From Pseudolabrys sp. (GTDB lineage Bacteria; Pseudomonadota; Alphaproteobacteria; Rhizobiales; Xanthobacteraceae), in assembly GCA_026125895.1 (NCBI GenBank), contig JAHCKG010000024.1:1-64000 (forward strand): a DNA stretch of 64,000 bases, given 5' to 3'. The notes below the pieces were generated by a model. That model worked only from the letters and a program-made list of their open reading frames with translations, was not told where the DNA came from and searched no databases. The position numbers and the translations under genes are program-made. This document shows positions 50,809-59,242 of this stretch, one piece after another; position 1 is the stretch's first letter; each line of letters starts with the position of its first letter.

Positions 50809-51593
50809 AGCCTCAGGCGGAAACGGGACGGGCGAACGCGGTCGAGGTGACCGGCGTCAGTCACATCTATCACGGCCGCGAAGGCGCGGTGCCGGCGCTG
50901 ACCGACATCGACATGACCGTGCCGGCCGGGCACTTCACCGTCATCGTTGGGCCGTCGGGCTGCGGCAAGACCTCGCTGCTGATGATGCTCGCCGGGCTGC
51001 GCACGCCGACCGAAGGCACCATCCTGTGCGACGGGCGGCCGATCCCATCGCCGGATCCGCAGCGCGTCGGCGTCGTGTTTCAGGAGGCGAGCCTCTATCC
51101 CTGGCTGAGCGCGCTCGACAATGTCGAATTCCCGCTGGCGCTCAAGGGCGCGCCGCGCGGCGAGCGCCGCGACCGCGCGCAGGCGATGCTCAAGCTGGTC
51201 GGCCTCGACGGTTTCGGCGGCCGCTACCCGCATGAACTGTCCGGCGGCATGAAGCAGCGCGTCTCGATCGCGCGCGGCCTGGTGCAGGACCCGCCGGTGC
51301 TGCTGATGGACGAGCCCTTCGCCGCGCTCGACGAGCAGACGCGCATGACCATGGGCCACGAACTGCTGCGCATCTGGGACGAGACCAACAAGACGGTGGT
51401 GTTCATCACGCACAGCCTCACTGAAGCGGTCTATCTCGCCGACGAGGTGCTGGTGATGTCGGCGCGACCCGGCCGTATCATCGACCGCGTCGCCGTCGAT
51501 CTGCCGCGGCCGCGCACCTACCAGATGATGGCGACCGACAAGTTCGGCCAGTTGCGCGAACGGATCTGGCAGCAGATCCGCGCCAAGGAGTAG
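50787..51593 (+). CDS. ABC transporter ATP-binding protein, SsuB/TauB-like
   Basis: The 268-residue ATPase has Walker A GPSGCGKTS, signature LSGGMKQRVSIARGL, Walker B LLMDEPFAALDEQTR and the switch His in VFITHSLTEAVYLADEV, ending with the SsuB/TauB-type ARPGRIIDRVAVDLPRPR. The ATG at 50787 follows GGAGG inside the preceding gene. Confidence 0.95.
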   Translation: MQQVAKLKPQAETGRANAVEVTGVSHIYHGREGAVPALTDIDMTVPAGHFTVIVGPSGCGKTSLLMMLAGLRTPTEGTILCDGRPIPSPDPQRVGVVFQEASLYPWLSALDNVEFPLALKGAPRGERRDRAQAMLKLVGLDGFGGRYPHELSGGMKQRVSIARGLVQDPPVLLMDEPFAALDEQTRMTMGHELLRIWDETNKTVVFITHSLTEAVYLADEVLVMSARPGRIIDRVAVDLPRPRTYQMMATDKFGQLRERIWQQIRAKE

Positions 51594-51599
51594 GGCGCC

Positions 51600-52412
51600 A
51601 TGAACCGCCCGTCGCCGCAAACCGTCCGCCGTCTCATCGGCCTTGGCGTGCTCGTATTATGGGAAGCGGTGCCGCGGCTCGGCATTCTGCCGGAACTGTT
51701 CGTGCCGCCTTTGACCAAGACATTGGCCGTGCTGTGGAGCGACCGGCTGATTTATCTCGGCGGCCTGATGGTCACCCTGTATGAAGTTTTCTTCGCCATG
51801 CTGATCGCCTGCGGCGCCGGCATTCTGCTCGGCGCCATCGTCGGCGGCGTCGCCGTCGTCCGCAACCTGATGTTGCCGGTGGTGTCGAGCCTCTACGCCA
51901 TCCCGATCGTCATCCTGTATCCGATCTTCACCGCATGGTTCGGCATCGGCTCGGAATCGAAGATCGCCTTCGCCGGCGTCTATGGCTTCTTCCCGGTAAT
52001 GCTGTCCACTGCCGCCGGCATTCGCACCATCGACGAGCAATATCTCCTCGCCGCGCGCAGCATGGGCGCGAGCCTGCCGCAACTCATCACCCGCGTCATC
52101 ATTCCGGCGGCGATCCCGACGGTGCTCGCGGGCCTGCGGCTCGGCGGCGCGCTGACCATCATCGGCGTCGTCGTCTCCGAGATGCTGACCTCGGCGAGCG
52201 GCATCGGGTATCTCGTCACCATCAACCGCACCATTCTCGACAGCCCGCGCGTCTTCGCCGCGATCATCGTCGTGCTGCTGTTGTCGATCGCCTTCGATCT
52301 GGCGGTTCGCGCCATCGAGCGCCGCACATTGGCCTGGCAGACCGCCGGCCGCCGGGTCGCCTCCACCGAGGACGTTCGCGCCGCGCGCCTGCCGGCGCCG
52401 GCCACCGCCTAG
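51600..52412 (+). CDS. ABC transporter permease, SsuC/TauC-like, second
   Basis: The 270-residue permease has the loop DEQYLLAARSMGASLPQLITRVIIPAAIPTVLAGLRLGGALTIIGVVVSEM. It differs clearly from the first permease, which supports a heterodimer. It lies six bases after the ATPase stop. Confidence 0.92.
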   Translation: MNRPSPQTVRRLIGLGVLVLWEAVPRLGILPELFVPPLTKTLAVLWSDRLIYLGGLMVTLYEVFFAMLIACGAGILLGAIVGGVAVVRNLMLPVVSSLYAIPIVILYPIFTAWFGIGSESKIAFAGVYGFFPVMLSTAAGIRTIDEQYLLAARSMGASLPQLITRVIIPAAIPTVLAGLRLGGALTIIGVVVSEMLTSASGIGYLVTINRTILDSPRVFAAIIVVLLLSIAFDLAVRAIERRTLAWQTAGRRVASTEDVRAARLPAPATA

Positions 52413-52441
52413 TTTCAAGCCCTGCAAGTTCCGGAGTCGTC

Positions 52442-53476
52442 ATGGCCGAAAAACTGTTCCCCACCACCGTTGTCGGCAGCTATCCGCAGCCGGACTGGCT
52501 GGTCGATCGCAAGATGCTGTCGAAGGTGGTGCCGCGCGTGCGCATGAAGGAGATGTGGCGCGTGCCGGACGAATGGCTCGAGCAGGCGCAGGACGACGCC
52601 ACCATCGTCGCCATCCGCGCCATGGAGCGGGCGGGGGTCGATGTCATCACCGACGGCGAGATGCGTCGCGAGAGTTATTCCAATCGCTTCGCCACCGCGC
52701 TCGATGGCGTCGATATCGAGAACCCTGGTTTCGTCAAGGCGCGCTCCGGCCAGCAGACGCCGGTGCCGCGCATCGTCGGCAAGGTGCGCCGTCTTGGTCC
52801 CGTCGAGGTGCGCGACATGCAGTTCCTGCGCGCCAACACCGACCGCATCGCCAAGATCACGCTGCCCGGCCCCTTCACCATGAGCCAGCAGGCCAAGGAC
52901 GAGCACTACAAGGACGCCGAGGCGCTGGCCATGGACATGGCGGCCGCGGTGAACGAGGAGGCGCACGATCTGGTGCGGGCAGGGGCCGACGTCATCCAGC
53001 TCGACGAGCCCTGGGTGCGCAACGATCCGGACAGCGCACGGCGCTACGCCGTCAAGGCGATCAACCGCGCGCTCGAAGGCATCAAGGTGCCGACCGTGGT
53101 GCATCTGTGCTTCGGCTATGCCGCGGTGGTGCCGGGCGAAACCAAGCCGACCGGCTATTCCTTTCTCGCCGAACTCGCCGACACCACGGCGACCATGATC
53201 TCGATCGAGAGCGCGCAACCCAAGATCGATCTCGGCGTGCTCGCCGATCTCGCGCCGAAGAAGATCATGCTCGGGGTGCTCGACCTGTCCGATCTGGTGG
53301 TCGAGACGCCGCAGCGCGTCGCCGAGCGCATCCGCCTCGGCCTCAAGCATGTCAGCCCCGACCGCCTGATCCCGGCGCCGGACTGCGGCATGAAGTACCT
53401 GCCGCGCGAGGTCGCCTTCGGCAAGCTCAAGGCCATGGTGGAGGGCGCGGCTCTGGTACGGGCCGAGCACAGCTAA
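52442..53476 (+). CDS. Cobalamin-independent methionine synthase-like (core MetE) protein
   Basis: The 344-residue protein corresponds only to the C-terminal catalytic barrel of MetE: TTVVGSYPQPDWLVDRKM, DVITDGEMRRESYSNRFA, KITLPGPFTMSQQAKDEHY, DVIQLDEPWV. Candidate zinc ligands are His and Cys in VVHLCFGY and Cys in PAPDCGMKYL. Full MetE is about 750 residues, so the N-terminal domain is absent and the methyl donor probably differs from polyglutamylated methyl-folate. CCGGAG precedes the ATG. It follows the transporter by 29 bases and is likely co-transcribed. Confidence 0.85.
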   Translation: MAEKLFPTTVVGSYPQPDWLVDRKMLSKVVPRVRMKEMWRVPDEWLEQAQDDATIVAIRAMERAGVDVITDGEMRRESYSNRFATALDGVDIENPGFVKARSGQQTPVPRIVGKVRRLGPVEVRDMQFLRANTDRIAKITLPGPFTMSQQAKDEHYKDAEALAMDMAAAVNEEAHDLVRAGADVIQLDEPWVRNDPDSARRYAVKAINRALEGIKVPTVVHLCFGYAAVVPGETKPTGYSFLAELADTTATMISIESAQPKIDLGVLADLAPKKIMLGVLDLSDLVVETPQRVAERIRLGLKHVSPDRLIPAPDCGMKYLPREVAFGKLKAMVEGAALVRAEHS

Positions 53477-53627
53477 CCCGCGTCGCCTGCGCCCAACGCT
53501 GCACCCAATGTTGCGGACTTGCCTTGATCCCTAGGCTCCGGTAGCAGTCGGGGACGGCTCATGGCCGGTCGGGTTCAAGCCCGCCGGCACCCTGGCAAGG
53601 CGGATTATGCCGCCGCGTCAGTGAGTT

Positions 53628-53701
53628 GCGGGTGTAGCTCAATGGTAGAGCAGCAGCCTTCCAAGCTGAATACGAGGGTTCGATTCCCTTCACCCGCTCC
53701 A
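53628..53701 (+). tRNA. tRNA-Gly (anticodon TCC)
   Basis: The acceptor stem GCGGGTG pairs with CACCCGC, the D arm has GCTC/GAGC, the anticodon loop CTTCCAA shows TCC and the T arm GGGTTCGATTCCC is intact. The CCA end is encoded (53699-53701). It lies between the MetE-like gene and a convergent gene. Confidence 0.97.
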
Positions 53702-53716
53702 GCCGTCTCCTGAGCC

Positions 53717-54697
53717 TCACGCCCCTTTGATGCCGGCCGCCTTGATGACGCCGGACCATTTCGCCGTCTCCGCCTCGATGAACTTGCCGAAGTCGGCCGC
53801 GTTCAGGCCGTGCGTTTCCATGCCTTGCTCGAGGAACTTCTGTTTCATCTCCGGCTCGCGCAAGGCGCGGTTGATCTCGTTGTCGAGCCGCCGAACGATC
53901 GGCGCCGGCACGCCGGCAGGGGCCATGAAGCCGTACCAGCCGGCGGCAACGACGCGCGGCAGTCCTTGCTCGGCGAGCGGCGGCGCGTCCTTGAAGATCT
54001 CGCTGCGCGCGGTGGCGGCGACGCCGAGCGCCCGCAGCTTGCCGGCCTGGATGTGCGGCAGCGCCGCGGTGATGGCGGTCAGCGTCGCGTCGATGCGGCC
54101 GCCGAGCAGATCGGTGTAAGCCGGAACATCGCCGCGATACTGGATGACGGTGCCTTTGATGCCGGCGTCGCGCATCAGCAGTTCGACCGCCAGATGCGGC
54201 AGCGAGCCGTTGCCGGGCGAGCCGAAGTTCAGGCCGTCGGCCTTCGACTTGCCGTGCGCGACGAACTCCGCGACGGTCTTGGCCGGCGAGCTTGCATTGA
54301 CGACGAGGAACAGCGGCACCGTTGCCGTCATGGCGATCGGCTGCAGGTCCTTCTTTGGATCGTAGTTCAGTTTGCCTTGCAGCGCTTCGAGCGTGGAATA
54401 GGGCGCGGCGGCGTGCAGCAGGGTGTAGCCGTCCGGCGTGACATGGGCGACGTAATCGTTGGCCAGCATGGTGCCGGCGCCGGCCTTGTTCTCGACGATG
54501 AAGGATTGGCCGAGCCGGTCCTGGAGATATTTGCCGATCAGCCGCGTGGCGATGTCGCTCGGACCGCCGGCGCCGTAGGGTGAGATGAGGCGCACGGTAC
54601 GCGTCGGCCACTTGTCCTGGCCGAAGGCCTGTGTCGCGGCGCCGGCAGTGAGGCCGGCGGCGGCCATACCCAGAAACGTCCGTCGGTCGATGCTCAT
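53717..54697 (-). CDS. Bug/TctC-family tripartite tricarboxylate transporter binding protein
   Basis: The 326-residue protein has a Tat-like signal (IDRRTFLGMAAAGLTAGAATQAFG) and the Bug family features WPTRTVRLISPYGAGGPSDIATRLIGKYLQ, GQSFIVENKAGAGTMLANDYVA and PDGYTLL. It binds an organic acid in the periplasm. No TctA/TctB membrane genes lie nearby, which is common for orphan Bug proteins. It is divergent from a LysR gene across a spacer with a LysR-like site. Confidence 0.93.
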   Translation of the reverse strand: MSIDRRTFLGMAAAGLTAGAATQAFGQDKWPTRTVRLISPYGAGGPSDIATRLIGKYLQDRLGQSFIVENKAGAGTMLANDYVAHVTPDGYTLLHAAAPYSTLEALQGKLNYDPKKDLQPIAMTATVPLFLVVNASSPAKTVAEFVAHGKSKADGLNFGSPGNGSLPHLAVELLMRDAGIKGTVIQYRGDVPAYTDLLGGRIDATLTAITAALPHIQAGKLRALGVAATARSEIFKDAPPLAEQGLPRVVAAGWYGFMAPAGVPAPIVRRLDNEINRALREPEMKQKFLEQGMETHGLNAADFGKFIEAETAKWSGVIKAAGIKGA

Positions 54698-54799
54698 TGT
54701 CGTTTCTCTCCCTGCGTTCTTAATGCGCGTCTTGCGGCGCCGCCGGCGGGTCGGGCCCGCCTTTTCGGGATTGATGATAGAGGGGTCATTTTATTAGGA

Positions 54800-54818
54800 T
54801 ATCAGCATTTTATTGATA
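54800..54818. promoter_or_regulatory. LysR-type T-N11-A palindrome in divergent spacer
   Basis: TATCA (54800-54804) and TGATA (54814-54818), nine bases apart, form the ATC-N9-GAT form of a LysR site in a strongly AT-rich stretch between the Bug gene and the LysR gene. Self-control and control of the Bug gene by the adjacent LysR is the usual pattern. Confidence 0.6.
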
Positions 54819-54864
54819 ATCTAAAAGCTGGCCTTATAGGTCGGGAAACGCGAAAGAGCAGCTT

Positions 54865-55833
54865 ATGGCGTTCGAGGTGACGTTGCGGCAGATGCGGGCC
54901 TTCGTCAGCGTGCTCGATCACGGCAGCTTTTCCGACGCCGCCGAAAGCCTGCATCTGTCGCAGGCCGCGCTCAGCGGCCTGGTTCGGGAACTGGAGAACC
55001 GCATCGGCGTGCGGCTGCTCGATCGCAACACGCGCCATGTCAGCGCCTCGGTGGTCGGCGCCGCCTTCGAGCCGATGGTGCGCCGGGTGCTGGCCGATCT
55101 CGACGAGGCGCTGGAGAGCGTCGTCAATCTCAAAGAGTTGCGTCGCGGCCTGGTGCGCGTCGCCGCGCCGGAGACCTTGTCCTGCACGCTGCTGCCCGGA
55201 CTGATCGCCGACTACGCCGCGCATCGTCCCGGCATCGACGTGCGCTTCGAGGACGTGCCGATCGAGCAGGTGATCGCCAGCCTGAACAGCGGCAGCGTCG
55301 ATATCGGCTTCGGCCCGGCCGGCGTCGTCGATGACGATGCGGTGGAGGCCCACGTCGTCGCCGCCGATCCGTTGTGGGTGGCGTTGCGGCCCGACGATCC
55401 GCGCGCCGGCGACGACGCGGTGCGCTGGAAGGACATGGATGACCTGCCACTGATCAACTACATGCCGAACCTCGCGCTCAACGTGCTCAGCCATGTGCCG
55501 GTGCGGCATCATCCGAAGCAGATTGTGCCGGTGCATCGCGTCAACACGGCACTTTCGCTGTTGCGGGTGCGGCCGGGCCGCGTCATCTGCCCGTCGATGG
55601 CGCGCTCACTCGCCGAGGGTTTCGGCCTCGTGGTGCGGCCGTTGTGCCAGCCGACCGTGACCTGGCGCATCGCCATGTTCGTGCGCAAGCGGCCGCTGGC
55701 TTCGCCGGCGGTGGAGAGCTTCGTGCGCTTCACGCTCGATGCCGCGGCCGGCAGCGACGCCGGAAAGCCGGTGCCGAAGCCCGCCGGCCGCGGGCCGCGC
55801 AAGCGCTCGCGGATCAATAAGATTTCCCGATAG
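54865..55833 (+). CDS. LysR family transcriptional regulator
   Basis: The 322-residue protein has a LysR helix-turn-helix (VTLRQMRAFVSVLDHGSFSDAAESLHLSQAALSGLVRELENRIGVRLLDRNTRHVSAS) and a standard effector domain (LVRVAAPETLSCTLLPGLIADYAAHRPGIDVRFED). A basic C-terminal tail (RGPRKRSRINKISR) is extra. It is divergent from the Bug gene and 54 bases upstream of the acyl-CoA synthetase fusion, so it may control both. Confidence 0.94.
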   Translation: MAFEVTLRQMRAFVSVLDHGSFSDAAESLHLSQAALSGLVRELENRIGVRLLDRNTRHVSASVVGAAFEPMVRRVLADLDEALESVVNLKELRRGLVRVAAPETLSCTLLPGLIADYAAHRPGIDVRFEDVPIEQVIASLNSGSVDIGFGPAGVVDDDAVEAHVVAADPLWVALRPDDPRAGDDAVRWKDMDDLPLINYMPNLALNVLSHVPVRHHPKQIVPVHRVNTALSLLRVRPGRVICPSMARSLAEGFGLVVRPLCQPTVTWRIAMFVRKRPLASPAVESFVRFTLDAAAGSDAGKPVPKPAGRGPRKRSRINKISR

Positions 55834-55887
55834 AAGTCTCGGAATTCTCAGCTTGCCCGATAAACGGCGCTGCGGTCTGGTTCTGCC

Positions 55888-58800
55888 ATGCAGCAGACCG
55901 ACCTCGACTCCTTCCTGTCGCCAGCCTCTATCGCCGTGGTCGGCGCGTCGTCGGAGCCGGCCAAGATCGGCGCCGTAGCGCTGCGCCATCTCATCGAGCA
56001 CGGTTTCGCCGGCGCCATCTATCCGATCAACGCCAAGGCGGCGCGCATCGCCAACCGTCCGGCCCTCGCTTCGCTCTCTGCCGTCGGCCAGCCGATCGAT
56101 CTTGCCATCTTCGCCATTCCGGCATCCGCCGCCGCGGCGGCGCTCGACGATGCCATCGCCGCCGGCGTCAGAAACATCGTCATGTTCTCGGCCGGCTTCG
56201 CCGAAAGCGGCGGCGCAGGCGGCGCGGCGCAGCAGGCGCTCGCGGCCAAGGCGCGCGCCGCCGGCATCCGCCTGCTCGGGCCGAACTGCCTCGGCTTCAT
56301 GAACGTGGCGCGTGGCGTCTATGCGACGTTCTCGCCGGTGGTCTCGACCGGGCTGGTGAAGCCCGGCAAGGTCGGCATCGTCAGCCAGAGCGGCGCGTTC
56401 GGCGCGTATGCTTATGCGATGGCGCGCGAGCGCGACGTCGGGCTGTCCGCCTGGATCACCACCGGCAACGAGGCCGACATCGACGTCGCCGATTGCATCG
56501 CCTGGATGGCGCGCGATCCGGCGACCGATATCATCATGGCCTATCTCGAAGGCTGCCGCGACGGCGCCAGGCTGCGCAGCGCGCTCGGCGACGCGCGCGC
56601 CGCCGGCAAGCCGGTGGTCGTGGTCAAGGTCGGCCGCACGGCGCTCGGCATGGCGGCGGCGGCATCGCACACCGCGGCATTGGCCGGCGACGATGCCGTG
56701 TTCGATGCCTTGTTTCGCCAGCACGGCGCCTGGCGCGCCGATACGATCGACGAATTCTTCGACGTCGCGCATGGTCTGGCGGTGTCCGGCCTGCCGGCCA
56801 ACAAGAAGGTCGGCCTGCTCACCGTGTCGGGCGGTGTCGGCGTCATGATGGCCGATCACGCCGAGCAGGCCGGCCTCGACGTCGCGGCATTGCCCGAGGC
56901 CGCGCAGGATGTCATTCGCGGCCGCGTGCCGCTGGCGGCGACGCACAACCCGGTCGATCTCACCGGGCAGGTGACAGCCGATCCGTCGCTGATCGATTTC
57001 GCCGCCCGCACCATGCTGGAGCAGGGCGGCTATGGCAGCCTGCTGATCTTTCTCGCCGCCTTCGGCAGCACGCCCGCGGTCGAGGCGTTGCAGCAGCAAC
57101 TGGCGCGCGATTTGCGCCGCGACTTTCCCGATCGCCTGCTGATCTTCAGCCGGCTCGCCGATGCCGCGCAGCAGCGCGCACTCGAGGCGGCAGGATCCTT
57201 GTGCTTTTCCGATCCGGCGCGCGCCATCCGCGTGCTCGCCGCGATGGCGTTCTTGCAGGAGCAGCGCGCGCGGCCGATGGATGCCGGGCTGACGCTGCGC
57301 CCCGGACCGATCGTTCAGCCGGGCCGCTACACCGAGGCCGATGCTTTGGACCTGCTCGGCAAGGCCGGCGTGCCGGTGTTGGCGGCGAAGCGCGCCGCCA
57401 CACGCGACGCCGCGGCCGCGGCCGCCGCGGCGCTCGGCTTTCCGGTGGCGATCAAGGTCTTGTCCGCCGACATCACGCACAAGAGTGACGCCGGCGGCGT
57501 GGCGCTGAACATTGGCAGTGCCGCGCAGGCGGCCGATGCCTACGACCGCATCATGAGCTCGGTGCGCGCCGCCGCGCCGTCGGCAACGCTGGACGGCGTG
57601 CTGGTGGCGCCGATGGTGCGCGGCGGCGTCGAATGCATCATCGGCGTGCGCCGCGATCCGGTGTTCGGCATCGTCGTCATGCTCGGCAGCGGCGGCGTCA
57701 ATGTCGAGCTTCTGGGCGATGTCAGCCTGCGGCTGGCGCCGGTCGATCATGCGCAGGCTTTGGCGATGATCGATGAGCTGAAGACGGCGCCGCTGTTCCA
57801 TGGCTTCCGCGGCGCGCCGCGCGCCGACGTCGCGGCGCTGGCCGACGCCATCGTGCGGCTGTCGGAGTTCGCCCTGTCGGCCGGCCCGGCGCTGGTCTCG
57901 GCCGAGCTCAATCCGTTCGTCGTGCTGCCGCAAGGCGAGGGCGCGCTGGCGCTCGACGCCGTGCTGCTGACCACGCCGCCGCCGCCGCGCCAGGAGCACG
58001 ACGTCGCGCGCGATGTCGTCGTCGAAACCTTGCCGCTGTTCGAGATGGCGCGCATGCGCGCCGCCACCACCGCGCGCAAGCATCCGCGCGAGGGCTTCGC
58101 CGGCGACAGCCCGGCCTCGCGCATGCGCTGGGTCAATCAGTTCACCCACACGCGCCGTCTGCGCAGCCCGGACGACAAGGAAGTCGTCACGCCGAACAAC
58201 GACACCTTGTTCACCAATGCCTGGCTCGATCTGTCGGAAGGCCCCTTGGTCATCGACGTGCCGGCGATGGGGCCGCGTTACTGGGTGCTCGGCTTTCTCG
58301 ATGCCTGGACCAATCCTTGGGCCTATGCGGGGCGGCGCACCACCGGCGGCGGCGCGCAGCAACTCTTCGTCCACGGTCCGAACTGGCGGGGAAAAGTGCC
58401 GGTCGGCATGCATCGCATCGCCGCGCCGGGCGACGACGTCTGGATCATCGGCCGCATCCTCGTCGATGCCGACCCGGCGGATCTGGCGCGCGTCCACGCC
58501 CTGCAGGACGCCTTCGTGCTGCGAAAGCCGGATGGCGCGCCGGCGCTCGGCCGCGTCGATACGTTGATCGAGGATCGCGGCGCCGGCATTCCTGATGCCG
58601 GCGAATATCGCCGCGTCGTCGATGTCATGCTCGCGCGCAATCCGCCCGCCGCTGCTGTGCGAGGCTGGCCGCCGGCGCCGGACGAACTGCAGCGCGCGCT
58701 CACCGACGTCTACACAGAACTGCGCGATGTGCCCGACGCCTCCGCTCTCGGCGGCGGTTGGGTGACGGCGGTGACGGTGCAAACCAGTTTCGGCGACGAC

Positions 58801-59232
58801 TTCCTCACGCGCGCCCGCGTCGCGCGCAACTGGATCGGCACGCTCGGCGTCGAGGAGGCGATGTACATCATGGCCGAGGTCGATGCCGACGGCGAAGCGC
58901 TGACCGGCGCGCGGCGTTATCGCTTGCGCTTCCCGCCTGGCGGCGGGCCGCAGGTCGATGCCTTCTGGTCGATCACATTATATCGGCGCAGCGACTGCCT
59001 GCTGGTCGCCAATCCGATCGGACGCCACTCGATCGGCGACCGCACCGCGGGCCTGTCGCGCGATGCCGATGGCGGCCTCACCATCGTCATCCAGCCCGCC
59101 GATCCCGGTCCTGGCGTCAACTGGCTGCCGGCGCCGGATGACGGCTTCTATCTGACCTTGCGCCTGTACCAGCCGCACCGTACCCATCTCGGCGGGACCT
59201 TCCGTTATCCGCCGGTCGAGCGGCTGGCATGA
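55888..59232 (+). CDS. Fusion of ADP-forming acyl-CoA synthetase with DUF1254-DUF1214
   Basis: The 1114-residue protein joins two unrelated modules. Residues 1 to about 700 are an ADP-forming (NDP-forming) acyl-CoA synthetase: CoA-binding Rossmann domain (IAVVGASSEPAKIGAVAL), succinyl-CoA-ligase-like domains with the phosphorylatable His261 in ASHTAALAG, and an ATP-grasp part with His531 in ITHKSDAGGV. After a proline-rich link (TTPPPPRQEH, near residue 700) come a DUF1254 domain (VTPNNDTLFTNAWLDLSEGPLVIDVP) and a DUF1214 domain (DAFWSITLYRRSDCLLVANPIGRHSIGDR, about residues 1000-1105). Free DUF1254/1214 proteins usually carry signal peptides; none is here. The frame is open throughout. It is followed by a thiolase after ten bases. 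Confidence 0.9.
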   Translation: MQQTDLDSFLSPASIAVVGASSEPAKIGAVALRHLIEHGFAGAIYPINAKAARIANRPALASLSAVGQPIDLAIFAIPASAAAAALDDAIAAGVRNIVMFSAGFAESGGAGGAAQQALAAKARAAGIRLLGPNCLGFMNVARGVYATFSPVVSTGLVKPGKVGIVSQSGAFGAYAYAMARERDVGLSAWITTGNEADIDVADCIAWMARDPATDIIMAYLEGCRDGARLRSALGDARAAGKPVVVVKVGRTALGMAAAASHTAALAGDDAVFDALFRQHGAWRADTIDEFFDVAHGLAVSGLPANKKVGLLTVSGGVGVMMADHAEQAGLDVAALPEAAQDVIRGRVPLAATHNPVDLTGQVTADPSLIDFAARTMLEQGGYGSLLIFLAAFGSTPAVEALQQQLARDLRRDFPDRLLIFSRLADAAQQRALEAAGSLCFSDPARAIRVLAAMAFLQEQRARPMDAGLTLRPGPIVQPGRYTEADALDLLGKAGVPVLAAKRAATRDAAAAAAAALGFPVAIKVLSADITHKSDAGGVALNIGSAAQAADAYDRIMSSVRAAAPSATLDGVLVAPMVRGGVECIIGVRRDPVFGIVVMLGSGGVNVELLGDVSLRLAPVDHAQALAMIDELKTAPLFHGFRGAPRADVAALADAIVRLSEFALSAGPALVSAELNPFVVLPQGEGALALDAVLLTTPPPPRQEHDVARDVVVETLPLFEMARMRAATTARKHPREGFAGDSPASRMRWVNQFTHTRRLRSPDDKEVVTPNNDTLFTNAWLDLSEGPLVIDVPAMGPRYWVLGFLDAWTNPWAYAGRRTTGGGAQQLFVHGPNWRGKVPVGMHRIAAPGDDVWIIGRILVDADPADLARVHALQDAFVLRKPDGAPALGRVDTLIEDRGAGIPDAGEYRRVVDVMLARNPPAAAVRGWPPAPDELQRALTDVYTELRDVPDASALGGGWVTAVTVQTSFGDDFLTRARVARNWIGTLGVEEAMYIMAEVDADGEALTGARRYRLRFPPGGGPQVDAFWSITLYRRSDCLLVANPIGRHSIGDRTAGLSRDADGGLTIVIQPADPGPGVNWLPAPDDGFYLTLRLYQPHRTHLGGTFRYPPVERLA

Positions 59233-59242
59233 GAGAGAGGTT

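Noticed and set aside
55606-58782. Open frame of about 1058 codons opposite the acyl-CoA synthetase fusion
   Set aside because: The plus-strand frame has clear domains and catalytic residues; the opposite frame has none.
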